This document shows, in pieces, positions 49,690 through 56,986 of a stretch of 64,000 nucleotides of DNA. Each line of letters opens with the position of its first letter. Position 1 is the stretch's first letter. The stretch is from positions 3,596,001-3,660,000 of the forward strand of contig NZ_CP134876.1 in NCBI RefSeq assembly GCF_032108445.1, read 5' to 3'. The position numbers were made by a program, and so were the translations under genes. A model generated the notes under the pieces. That model did no database searches and was not told the DNA's origin. It was given only the letters and a program-made list of their open reading frames with translations. Source of the stretch: Micromonospora halotolerans (GTDB taxonomy: Bacteria > Actinomycetota > Actinomycetes > Mycobacteriales > Micromonosporaceae).

Positions 49690-50166
49690 TCAGTGGGCGG
49701 TGGCGGCCGGCTCGACCAGCTCGACCAGGACGCCGCCGGCGTCCTTCGGGTGCACGAAGTTGATCCGGGAGTCGGCGGTGCCCCGCTTCGGCTGCTCGTA
49801 GAGCAGGCGCACGCCCCGCTCGCGCAGCGCCGCGCAGGCCGCGTCGATGTCGGTCACCGTGTACGCGACCTGCTGCACGCCCGGCCCGTTGCGGTCCAGG
49901 AACCTGGCGATCGTCGAGGACGGCGACAGCGGGGCGAGCAACTGCACGCAGCCGCCCTCGGCGGTCGGTCCGACCGCCAGCATCGCCTCGCGTACGCCCT
50001 GCTCCTCGTTGGTTTCGGTGTGCACGCAGCGCATGCCGAAGGTGCGCTGGTAGAAGTCGATCGCGGCGTCCAGGTCGGTCACGGCGATCCCGACGTGGTC
50101 GATGCGGCGCAGGCCGATGTCGGTGACGGAGTCGGCAGCGGGCTCGACGGGGGAGTTCTCAGCCAT
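49690..50166 (-). CDS. Methylmalonyl-CoA (ethylmalonyl-CoA) epimerase
   Basis: 158 residues. VOC-fold epimerase interconverting 2R and 2S methylmalonyl-CoA, and often ethylmalonyl-CoA. Metal and catalytic positions sit in RRIDHVGIAVTDL (His), EGGCVQLLAPL, GPGVQQVAYTVTDI and GGVLVELVEP (Glu). It supplies the stereoisomer needed by the mutases in this window. ATG at 50166 has no ribosome site but CAGACT exactly 6 bases upstream (leaderless layout) and a perfect 16-bp palindrome just beyond. Confidence 0.93.
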   Translation of the reverse strand: MAENSPVEPAADSVTDIGLRRIDHVGIAVTDLDAAIDFYQRTFGMRCVHTETNEEQGVREAMLAVGPTAEGGCVQLLAPLSPSSTIARFLDRNGPGVQQVAYTVTDIDAACAALRERGVRLLYEQPKRGTADSRINFVHPKDAGGVLVELVEPAATAH

Positions 50167-50179
50167 GGCGTCAGTCTGA

Positions 50180-50195
50180 CCGAACGATCGTTCGG
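50180..50195. promoter_or_regulatory. Perfect palindromic operator (class B) at the epimerase promoter
   Basis: CCGAACGATCGTTCGG, a perfect 16-bp palindrome just upstream of the minus-strand CAGACT -10 box (50173-50178). TetR-family proteins often bind such sites. Confidence 0.6.
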
Positions 50196-50385
50196 GGGAC
50201 CTCCCCAGTCGGGCATCTCACTCCGCTGAACGGACCACGCGCGAACGTCCTCAATGTCGGCCTCGGTCGAACGGCCGACCCCCGAACCGGGTCACCCGGC
50301 CCGCCTCCTCCGTACGCCCGAACGGCAGCCGGCGCCGCTCCAATCGTCCTGCTGGACGGGCGATGCACCGATGACCAGGTCGCGA

Positions 50386-50402
50386 GCAGGATTCGAACCG
50401 GC
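50386..50402 (-). other. tRNA T-arm-like fragment
   Basis: The minus strand reads GCCGGTTCGAATCCTGC, a T-loop (TTCGAAT) with a 4-of-5 bp stem. I find no matching acceptor, D or anticodon arm in the flanks, so it is not a complete tRNA. It may be the leftover end of a tRNA-type attachment site, given the phage-like genes beside it, or chance. Confidence 0.3.
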
Positions 50403-50484
50403 ACGCACATCAGCGATGGTCATCCCCCGGCCGGCGCTCGCGGCCCGGGCACGGGGGCCTCGACCGGACTCGGGAGCGGTCGGC

Positions 50485-50817
50485 ATGACGCTGGAGCAGT
50501 GGGCGGCGGCAGGCGTCGTGTTGGGCGCGATCCTCAGCGCGCTGACCCTGGCCGTGACGGTGAGCCGGCCGCTGCGCCGCCTGGCCCGGCAGAACGAGGA
50601 GTTCCGGCAGGACTGGTACGGGGTGCCGGCGCGACCGGGCCACGACGCCGTCCCGGGGGTGCCCGAGCGGTTGCGGCGGATCGAGACGGAGTTGCACCCG
50701 GACGGCTGCGGGACGCTGCGGGACGCGGTCAACGATGCCGAGCGCCGTCTCAAGGACGTGGAGAGCCGCCTCGACGACCACCTTCGGGCGCAGTCGGGCC
50801 GAACGCCCGGCCGCTGA
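50485..50817 (+). CDS. DUF2746-like small membrane/coiled-coil protein, phage-like
   Basis: 110 residues. One N-terminal hydrophobic helix (about 6-27) is followed by a charged segment RRLARQNEEFRQDW and ARPGHDAVPGVPERLRRIETELHPDGCGTLRDAV, a pattern I associate with actinophage DUF2746 proteins. It ends in a short coiled coil (DAERRLKDVESRLDDHL). GGGAG lies before the ATG; the longer open frame to 50254 crosses a tRNA-like fragment and is rejected. It is probably a remnant or cargo of a mobile element inserted between the epimerase and thiolase genes. Confidence 0.55.
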   Translation: MTLEQWAAAGVVLGAILSALTLAVTVSRPLRRLARQNEEFRQDWYGVPARPGHDAVPGVPERLRRIETELHPDGCGTLRDAVNDAERRLKDVESRLDDHLRAQSGRTPGR

Positions 50818-50833
50818 CCCGGTATCGGCCCAG

Positions 50834-50849
50834 CTCATCGATCGTTCGG
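50834..50849. promoter_or_regulatory. Class B-like half-site
   Basis: CTCATCGATCGTTCGG shares CGATCGTTCGG with the epimerase palindrome; its left arm is diverged. It lies 61 bases before the resolvase-like gene. Confidence 0.3.
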
Positions 50850-50909
50850 CATATGCGAACCCGGACGGCGCACGGTTGATCTGCAACTTGCACACGGTGG
50901 AGAGTACGG

Positions 50910-51236
50910 ATGGTGAGTTCACCGTCACGCCCCGTCGCCGCCATCTGGATCCCCTCCCACGTCGACCCGATCGAACCCCACCTCATGGCCTGCCTGGACC
51001 ACGCGAAGCGCTGCCGCTACGGCCTCCTCGGGATCATCACCACGGCACCGTGGGACGAGGTCCGGCAGATGATGATCGACGGGAAGGTCGACGTGGTGGT
51101 GGTGGCGAAGCGGGAGCACCTCCCGCCGGACCGGACGCCGCGGATCGAGGTGGCCGCCCGGTGGGCGCACCCGTCGCCGGCGTCGTCGCCCAGGGGTCCG
51201 GTGCCGCCGCGCCGGCGCCGCCCGCGCCAGGGCTGA
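50910..51236 (+). CDS. Small protein resembling a resolvase N-terminal fragment
   Basis: 108 residues. SRPVAAIWIPSHVDPIEPHLMAC ... YGLLGIITTAPWDEVRQMMIDGKVDVVVVAKREHLPPDRTPRIEVA resembles the N-terminal catalytic fold of serine recombinases (alternating strands ending VDVVVV). The catalytic Ser of VRVSTD is replaced (WIPSHVD), and the DNA-binding domain is absent, so it should not recombine DNA. It may have a regulatory or unknown role. GGAGAG lies upstream of the ATG. With its neighbour it looks like an insertion between two conserved genes. Confidence 0.5.
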   Translation: MVSSPSRPVAAIWIPSHVDPIEPHLMACLDHAKRCRYGLLGIITTAPWDEVRQMMIDGKVDVVVVAKREHLPPDRTPRIEVAARWAHPSPASSPRGPVPPRRRRPRQG

Positions 51237-51320
51237 ACGCTCCGACGGCCATCGACTGTCACGAGTGGATTGCATTGCGGACGTGCTCGGGGTCACCGTA
51301 CTGTCGCTCTTCCCGGCAGA

Positions 51321-51346
51321 TATGGTGCGTCCTAACAATCGTTAAG
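51321..51346 (+). promoter_or_regulatory. Thiolase promoter region with class B operator
   Basis: TATGGT -10 box (51321-51326) followed 4 bases later by CCTAACAATCGTTAAG (51331-51346), a near-palindrome covering the expected start of transcription. Confidence 0.5.
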
Positions 51347-51378
51347 GCGTACAGGTCGGCACCCCCTCGGAGGCAGGC

Positions 51379-52572
51379 ATGGCTTCGGTGATCGTCAGCG
51401 GCGCGCGGACCCCGATGGGGCGCCTGCTGGGCAACCTCAAGGACCTCCCCGCGACGAAGCTCGGCGGCGTCGCGATCAAGGCGGCGCTGGAGCGCGCCGG
51501 CGTGGCACCGGACCAGGTGCAGTACGTGATCATGGGGCAGGTGCTCCAGGCCGGCGCGGGACAGATCCCGGCCCGCCAGGCCGCCGTCGAGGCGGGCATC
51601 CCCATGTCCACCCCGGCGCTGACCATCAACAAGGTCTGCCTCTCCGGCCTGGACGCGATCGCCCTGGCCGACCAACTCATCCGGGCCGGCGAGTTCGACA
51701 TCGTGGTGGCCGGCGGCATGGAGTCGATGACCAACGCCCCGCACCTGATGCTCGGCCAGCGGGCCGGCTACAAGTACGGCGACGTGACGATCAAGGACCA
51801 CATGGCCCTGGACGGTCTCACCGACGCCTGGGACTGCTGCTCGATGGGTGAGTCCACCGAGCGGCACGGGGCGAAGCACGGCATCAGCCGCGAGGAGCAG
51901 GACGCGTTCGCCGCGACCAGCCACCAGCGCGCGGCCGCCGCCCAGAAGAACGGGCACTTCGCCGACGAGATCACCCCGGTGATCATCCCGCAGCGCAAGG
52001 GCGATCCGCTGGTGATCAGCGAGGACGAGGGCATCCGCCCGGACACCACCGCCGAGTCGCTGGGCAAGCTCCGGCCCGCGTTCACCAAGGACGGCACCAT
52101 CACGGCCGGCAGCTCCTCGCCGATCTCCGACGGCGCCGCCGCGGTGGTCGTCATGAGCAAGGCCAAGGCCAAGGAGCTGGGGCTCACCTGGCTGGCCGAG
52201 ATCGGCGCGCACGGCAACGTGGCCGGCCCGGACAACTCCCTGCACTCGCAGCCGTCGAACGCCATCCAGCACGCGCTGAAGAAGGGCGGGCTCAGCGTCT
52301 CCGACCTCGACCTCATCGAGATCAACGAGGCGTTCGCCCAGGTCGGCATCCAGTCCGCGCGGGACCTCGGGGTCAGCACCGACAAGGTGAACGTCAACGG
52401 CGGCGCCATCGCGCTCGGCCACCCGATCGGCATGTCCGGCGCCCGGCTGGTGCTCACCCTGGCGCTGGAGCTCAAGCGGCGGGGCGGCGGCACCGGCGCG
52501 GCCGCGCTCTGCGGCGGCGGCGGCCAGGGCGACGCGCTCATCATCCACGTGCCGAACGGTGCCGAGAGCTGA
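51379..52572 (+). CDS. Acetyl-CoA C-acetyltransferase (thiolase)
   Basis: 397 residues. Condenses two acetyl-CoA to acetoacetyl-CoA, or the reverse. The nucleophile C87 is in [11 protein letters not shown]; the catalytic His is in [10 protein letters not shown] and the second Cys in [19 protein letters not shown] is also typical. Family length is 390-400. GGAGG lies before the ATG. It has a class B operator over its start site and is followed 2 bases later by the N-terminal part of meaB, so the two are co-transcribed. Confidence 0.95.
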   Translation: MASVIVSGARTPMGRLLGNLKDLPATKLGGVAIKAALERAGVAPDQVQYVIMGQVLQAGAGQIPARQAAVEAGIPMSTPALTINKVCLSGLDAIALADQLIRAGEFDIVVAGGMESMTNAPHLMLGQRAGYKYGDVTIKDHMALDGLTDAWDCCSMGESTERHGAKHGISREEQDAFAATSHQRAAAAQKNGHFADEITPVIIPQRKGDPLVISEDEGIRPDTTAESLGKLRPAFTKDGTITAGSSSPISDGAAAVVVMSKAKAKELGLTWLAEIGAHGNVAGPDNSLHSQPSNAIQHALKKGGLSVSDLDLIEINEAFAQVGIQSARDLGVSTDKVNVNGGAIALGHPIGMSGARLVLTLALELKRRGGGTGAAALCGGGGQGDALIIHVPNGAES

Positions 52573-52574
52573 CC

Positions 52575-52694
52575 GTGGGCGACAGTGTTCAGAACGTCCC
52601 GGCGGCGGCTGCCGGTTCGGTGCGCCGCAGCCGGGACGTACCCCTGCTGGTCGAGCGGGCCCGCGCGGGTGACCCCGCGCGGTGGCCCGGCTGA
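52575..52694 (+). pseudogene. meaB: N-terminal piece of meaB, out of frame with the rest
   Basis: Begins at GTG 52575, 2 bases after the thiolase stop, and encodes 39 residues ending RDVPLLVERARAGDPARWPG before TGA. DVPxLVERARAGDPRAVARLITLVE is the expected continuous MeaB N-terminus. One extra base around 52672-52680 (GACCC[G]CGCGCGGTGGCC) would join it to the following frame. It could be a natural frameshift or a sequencing error. Confidence 0.7.
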
Positions 52695-53578
52695 TCACCC
52701 TGGTCGAGTCCGGCGACGAGGTGCTGCCGCAGGTCGCGGCGGCGCTGGCCCCCTACGCCGGGCACGCCCAGGTGGTCGGCCTGACCGGCTCGCCGGGGGT
52801 GGGCAAGTCGACCACCACCAACGAGCTGGTCCGGGCGCTGCGCGCGCGTGGCCACCGGGTGGGCGTGCTGGCCATCGACCCGTCGAGCCCGTTCACCGGC
52901 GGGGCGATCCTCGGTGACCGGGTCCGCATGCAGGACCACGCCACCGATCCCGGCGTCTACATCCGTTCGATGTCCAGCCGGGGTCACCTCGGCGGGCTCT
53001 CCGCGGCCACGCCCCAGGCGGTGCGGGTGCTGGAGGGCGCCGGCTGTGACGTGGTGCTGGTGGAGACCGTCGGCGTCGGTCAGGCCGAGGTCGAGGTGGC
53101 CTCGCTGGCCGACACCACGCTGGTGCTGCTCGCCCCGGGCATGGGCGACGCCATCCAGGCCGTCAAGGCCGGCATCCTGGAGATCGCCGACGTCTTCGTG
53201 GTCAACAAGGCCGACCGGGACGGCGCCGACGCCACGGTGCGCGACATCCAGGGCATGATCGCGCTGGGGGAGCGCGGGCCGGGCGAGTGGCGACCGCAGG
53301 TGGTCCGCTCCATCGCCGCCCGCGCCGAGGGCATCGACGACATCGCCGCCGCGATCGACAAGCACCGCGACTGGCTGGAGCGCCACGGCGAGCTGCGCCG
53401 CCGCCGGGAGGCGCGGGCCGCCGCCGAGATCGAGGCGATCGCGCTGGGCACCCTGCGGAACCGCATCGGCTCGCTGCGCGACGGTACGCAGCTGCCGACC
53501 CTGGCAGCCAAGGTGGCCGAGGGCGCCATCGACCCGTACGCGGCGGCCGGCGAGCTGCTGGCCCAGCTCGGCGCCTGA
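52682..53578 (+). CDS. meaB: MeaB/ArgK-type GTPase, chaperone of B12 mutases (5' frameshift)
   Basis: 298 residues in this frame. MeaB guards and reloads adenosylcobalamin-dependent mutases. Walker A is GLTGSPGVGKSTT; G3 is ETVGVGQAE, G4 is NKAD, and the switch region IDPSSPFTGGAILGDRVRM is complete. The C-terminal dimerisation helices (LRNRIGSLRDGTQL) are intact. The usual N-terminal 35 residues are encoded just upstream in another frame (52575-52694), so either the protein starts at GTG 52682 without a ribosome site, or the gene carries a 1-base frameshift. icmA lies 0.6 kb downstream. Confidence 0.85.
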   Translation: MARLITLVESGDEVLPQVAAALAPYAGHAQVVGLTGSPGVGKSTTTNELVRALRARGHRVGVLAIDPSSPFTGGAILGDRVRMQDHATDPGVYIRSMSSRGHLGGLSAATPQAVRVLEGAGCDVVLVETVGVGQAEVEVASLADTTLVLLAPGMGDAIQAVKAGILEIADVFVVNKADRDGADATVRDIQGMIALGERGPGEWRPQVVRSIAARAEGIDDIAAAIDKHRDWLERHGELRRRREARAAAEIEAIALGTLRNRIGSLRDGTQLPTLAAKVAEGAIDPYAAAGELLAQLGA

Positions 53579-53663
53579 CGGGTCCACTGCGGAGCATCCC
53601 CGCCTAGTACGCTCGCACCGCCTCACGGACCCGTGGGGCGGTGCGCGTCTGTGGTGGGAGAGC

Positions 53664-54077
53664 ATGGCTGACGAGGCGACCCAGGAGCTGTCGGTGACCC
53701 CGAACGCGGTGGTGGGCGGTGCGACACACGTCTCCGACGAGGTGGTGGAGAAGATCGCGGTGGCCGCCGCGAAGTCGGTGCCCGGGGTGGCCGAGCTGGG
53801 CGGCGACGTGGCCCGCTTCTTCAACGCCGTGCTGGACCGCGTCGGGCTGGACCAGGTCGGCGACGCCCGGCGCGGCTGCTCGGCGCACGTCACCGATAGC
53901 GCGGCGGTGGTCAACCTGGTCATCGTCATCGGCGGCGGCCGGCCGGTGCCCGAGGTGACCGAGGCGGTCCGTGCCGCCGTGACCTCGGCGGTCGAGGGGT
54001 ACGGCCTGCGGGTCGACGAGATCAACATCCGGGTCGACGACGTGGCGCTGGGCGGCCCGGTCGCACCCTCGGCCTGA
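53664..54077 (+). CDS. Asp23/Gls24 family envelope-stress protein
   Basis: 137 residues. Asp23/Gls24 domain: THVSDEVVEKIAVAAAKSVPGVAEL and the C-terminal VTSAVEGYGLRVDEINIRVDDV. A Cys-containing insertion (RRGCSAHVTDS) lies mid-domain. In Firmicutes these are membrane-associated alkaline-shock or cell-envelope proteins; the role in actinobacteria is not established. GGGAGAG lies upstream of the ATG. It sits between meaB and icmA but has a different likely role. Confidence 0.82.
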   Translation: MADEATQELSVTPNAVVGGATHVSDEVVEKIAVAAAKSVPGVAELGGDVARFFNAVLDRVGLDQVGDARRGCSAHVTDSAAVVNLVIVIGGGRPVPEVTEAVRAAVTSAVEGYGLRVDEINIRVDDVALGGPVAPSA

Positions 54078-54082
54078 TCAGG

Positions 54083-54096
54083 TTACCGCTCGGTAG
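54083..54096. promoter_or_regulatory. Class A operator upstream of icmA
   Basis: TTACCGCTCGGTAG matches TTACYGNNCRGTAR, 8 bases upstream of the class B site. Confidence 0.5.
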
Positions 54097-54103
54097 GCGC
54101 AAG

Positions 54104-54135
54104 CTTAGCGATCGTTCAGGCTGGCGTTCTACACT
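54104..54135 (+). promoter_or_regulatory. icmA promoter with class B operator
   Basis: CTTAGCGATCGTTCAG at 54104-54119 covers the -35 region of a TACACT -10 box (54130-54135); the icmA ATG follows 37 bases later with GAGGAGGAG before it. Confidence 0.55.
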
Positions 54136-54172
54136 CGGTCTGCACCCCAGGACTCGAGGAGGAGCTCCGCGC

Positions 54173-55861
54173 ATGGACGCCGACGAGATCGCCGCCGGTC
54201 GGGCCCGCTGGCAGGCCCGCTACGACGCCGCCCGCAAGCGCGACGCGGACTTCACCACGCTCTCCGGGATGACCGTCGACCCGGTCTACGGGCCGCCGGA
54301 GGGGATGCCGTACCCGGGCTTCGAGCGCATCGGCTGGCCGGGCGAGTTCCCGTACACCCGAGGGCTCTACCCGACCGGCTACCGCGGGCGCACCTGGACC
54401 ATCCGGCAGTTCGCCGGGTTCGGCAACGCCCAGCAGACCAACGAGCGCTACAAGATGATCCTCGGGGCCGGCGGCGGCGGGCTCTCCGTGGCCTTCGACA
54501 TGCCGACCCTCATGGGGCGCGACTCCGACGACCCGCAGTCGCTCGGCGAGGTCGGCCACTGCGGCGTGGCCGTCGACTCGGCCGCCGACATGGAGGTGCT
54601 CTTCGACGGCATCGACCTGGCCGGCGTGACCACCTCGATGACCATCTCCGGCCCGGCCGTCCCGGTCTTCTGCATGTACCTGGTCGCCGCCGAGCGGCAG
54701 GGCGCCGACCTGTCCACCCTGGACGGCACGCTCCAGACCGACATCTTCAAGGAGTACATCGCGCAGAAGGAGTGGCTCTTCGACCCGGAGCCGCACCTGC
54801 GCCTCATCGGCGACCTCATGGAGTACTGCGCCCGGGAGATCCCGCGGTACAAGCCGCTGTCGGTCTCCGGCTACCACATCCGCGAGGCCGGCTCGACCGC
54901 CGCGCAGGAGCTGGCGTACACCCTGGCGGACGGGTTCGGCTACGTCGAGCTGGGGCTCTCGCGCGGACTGGACGTCAACGTCTTCGCCCCGGGGCTGAGC
55001 TTCTTCTTCGACTCGCACGTGGACTTCTTCGAGGAGATCGCCAAGTTCCGGGCCGCCCGCCGGATCTGGGCCCGCTGGCTGCGCGACGTCTACGGCGCCA
55101 CCAGCGAGAAGGCCCAGTGGCTGCGGTTCCACACCCAGACCGCCGGGGTGTCGCTGACCGCCCAGCAGCCGGTCAACAACGTGGTGCGGACCGCCGTGGA
55201 GGCCCTGGCGGCCGTGCTCGGCGGCACCAACTCGCTGCACACCAACGCCCTGGACGAGACCCTGGCCCTGCCCACCGACGAGTCCGCCGAGATCGCCCTG
55301 CGCACCCAGCAGGTGCTCATGGAGGAGACCGGCGTGGTCAACGTCGCCGACCCGCTCGGCGGCTCCTGGTACGTCGAGGCGCTCACCGACAAGATCGAGG
55401 CCGAGGCGGAGGAGATCTTCGCGCGGATCCGGCAGCTCGGCGGCGAGGGCCCGCACAAGATCGGCCCGATGACCTCGGGCATCCTGCGCGGCATCGAGGA
55501 CGGCTGGTTCACCGGCCACATCGCCGAGTCGGCCTTCGTCTACCAGCAGGCGCTGGAGAAGGGCGACAAGCGGATCGTCGGGGTCAACTGCCACACCGGC
55601 ACGGTCGCCAAGGACCTGGAGATCCTGCGCATCTCGCACGAGGTCGAGCTGGAGCAGCGCCGGATGCTCGCCGAGCGCAAGGCCGGCCGCGACGACGCCG
55701 CGGTCAAGGCCGCCGTGCAGCGGATGGTCGACGTCAGCCGGACCGGGGAGAACATGATCCCGGCCATGCTGGACGCGGTGCGGGCCGAGGCCACGCTGGG
55801 CGAGATCTGCGACGCGCTGCGGGGCGAGTGGGGCATCTACCGCGAGCCCGCCCGCTTCTGA
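54173..55861 (+). CDS. icmA: Isobutyryl-CoA mutase large subunit
   Basis: 562 residues. Rearranges isobutyryl-CoA to n-butyryl-CoA with adenosylcobalamin bound by a separate small subunit (IcmB), not in this window. TIM-barrel mutase domain only, with no B12 domain. The two residues that separate isobutyryl- from methylmalonyl-CoA mutase are F80 ([11 protein letters not shown]) and Q198 (KEYIAQKEW), both in the ICM form at the exact numbering reported for the Streptomyces enzyme. Other motifs are [20 protein letters not shown] and [10 protein letters not shown]. It lies close to meaB and is regulated by two adjacent palindromes. Confidence 0.92.
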   Translation: MDADEIAAGRARWQARYDAARKRDADFTTLSGMTVDPVYGPPEGMPYPGFERIGWPGEFPYTRGLYPTGYRGRTWTIRQFAGFGNAQQTNERYKMILGAGGGGLSVAFDMPTLMGRDSDDPQSLGEVGHCGVAVDSAADMEVLFDGIDLAGVTTSMTISGPAVPVFCMYLVAAERQGADLSTLDGTLQTDIFKEYIAQKEWLFDPEPHLRLIGDLMEYCAREIPRYKPLSVSGYHIREAGSTAAQELAYTLADGFGYVELGLSRGLDVNVFAPGLSFFFDSHVDFFEEIAKFRAARRIWARWLRDVYGATSEKAQWLRFHTQTAGVSLTAQQPVNNVVRTAVEALAAVLGGTNSLHTNALDETLALPTDESAEIALRTQQVLMEETGVVNVADPLGGSWYVEALTDKIEAEAEEIFARIRQLGGEGPHKIGPMTSGILRGIEDGWFTGHIAESAFVYQQALEKGDKRIVGVNCHTGTVAKDLEILRISHEVELEQRRMLAERKAGRDDAAVKAAVQRMVDVSRTGENMIPAMLDAVRAEATLGEICDALRGEWGIYREPARF

Positions 55862-55866
55862 CCGTT

Positions 55867-55914
55867 AGGAAGGGCCCCTTGTTATACGCCAGGCGTTAAC
55901 AAGGGGCCCTTCCT
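55867..55914. repeat. Palindromic repeat element, copy B (GGAAGGGCCCC family)
   Basis: Perfect 18-bp outer arms (55867-55884 with 55897-55914) around a bulged T and an inner ACGC-CAG-GCGT hairpin. Same family as 27690-27737. It lies 6 bases after the icmA stop and may serve as its terminator. Confidence 0.8.
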
Positions 55915-55999
55915 TGCATCCCGAGCAGGCGTGAGAGTCGCAACTGCGGCCGTGGCGGTTGATCCGAGTTCCGCGGGCCACGTGCGAGACTAGATAACC

Positions 56000-56920
56000 A
56001 TGAGCGACCCACGGATCACCTCGTCGATCTTCACCCGCGGCGCGGTCGACCTCAGCGCGCTGCGCGGCACCCCGGAACCCTCCCGTCCCACCGCCCCGAG
56101 CCAGGCCGGGCCGCCGGCCGGCGTGCCCGGCGGCCCCCCGACGGGTGGCGGCGTGGCCGTCATCGACGTGACCGAGGCGACCTTCCAGTCCGAGGTGTTG
56201 GAGCGGTCGCTGACCACGCCGGTGGTCGTGGACTTCTGGGCCGAGTGGTGCGAGCCCTGCAAGCAGCTCTCGCCGGTGCTGGAGCGCCTGGCCGCCGAGG
56301 GCGAGGGCGCGTGGGTGCTCGCCCGCGTCGACGTCGACGCCAACCCGCGGCTCGCCCAGATGTTCCGGGTCCAGGGCATCCCCATGGTCTACGCGGTGGT
56401 CGGCGGGCAGCCGATCGACGCCTTCTCCGGCGTGGTGCCGGAGGCCCAGCTCCGCCAGTGGATCCAGGCCATCCTCAAGGCCGGAGGCGTGACCGTCGCC
56501 GAGCCGGAGGACCCCCGGCTCACCGAGGCCGACGACGCCCTGATGTCCGGCGACCTGGAGGCCGCCGAGGCGGCGTACCGGAAGATCCTGGCCGAGAGCC
56601 CGGCGGACGCCGCGGCCGAGGCCGGCCTGGCCCAGGTCGGGGTCGCCCGGCGGGTGGCCGGCGCCGACCCGCGCGCCGCGCTCGCCGCCGCCGAGCAGGC
56701 CCCCGACGACATCGAGGCCCAGCTCCTCGCCGCCGACATCGAGGTGCTCAGCGGCCTGGCCGAGCAGGCGTACGCCCGGCTCGTCGGCCTGGTCCGCCGG
56801 TCCGCCGGCGACGACCGGGAAAAGGTCCGCCAGCACCTCGTGTCGCTGTTCACCATCGCCGGCCCGGACGACCCCGCCGTGGCGTCCGCCCGACGTGCCC
56901 TGGCCAGCGCCCTGTTCTGA
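56000..56920 (+). CDS. Thioredoxin-domain protein with C-terminal TPR helices (CnoX-like)
   Basis: 306 residues. A Pro/Gly-rich N-terminal 50 residues, then a thioredoxin fold with [17 protein letters not shown] (CxxC at C84 and C87, intact), then helical tetratricopeptide-type repeats ([39 protein letters not shown]). This architecture matches CnoX/YbbN chaperone-redoxins, which hold unfolded proteins for GroEL or DnaK. Whether it acts as a reductase is unclear; both cysteines are present. There is no signal peptide. ATG was chosen at the start of homology. Confidence 0.85.
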   Translation: MSDPRITSSIFTRGAVDLSALRGTPEPSRPTAPSQAGPPAGVPGGPPTGGGVAVIDVTEATFQSEVLERSLTTPVVVDFWAEWCEPCKQLSPVLERLAAEGEGAWVLARVDVDANPRLAQMFRVQGIPMVYAVVGGQPIDAFSGVVPEAQLRQWIQAILKAGGVTVAEPEDPRLTEADDALMSGDLEAAEAAYRKILAESPADAAAEAGLAQVGVARRVAGADPRAALAAAEQAPDDIEAQLLAADIEVLSGLAEQAYARLVGLVRRSAGDDREKVRQHLVSLFTIAGPDDPAVASARRALASALF

Positions 56921-56986
56921 GTTCACCGCACGCCAGCGCGGGCCGGCGTTCCGGCCGGCCCGCCCGACCACCGAGGACGGGAGCCC

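Noticed and set aside
50330..50410. Complete tRNA gene on the minus strand
   Set aside because: Only a T-arm-like segment is present; no complementary acceptor stem, anticodon arm or CCA end can be found at the right spacing.
50254..50484. Upstream in-frame extension of the DUF2746-like gene
   Set aside because: It crosses a tRNA T-arm-like sequence and has no ribosome site; GGGAG and the membrane helix favour ATG 50485.
56938..56963. Terminator between the thioredoxin-like and arginase-family genes
   Set aside because: Only a 9-bp GC stem with an 8-base loop next to other GC palindromes; too weak to call.
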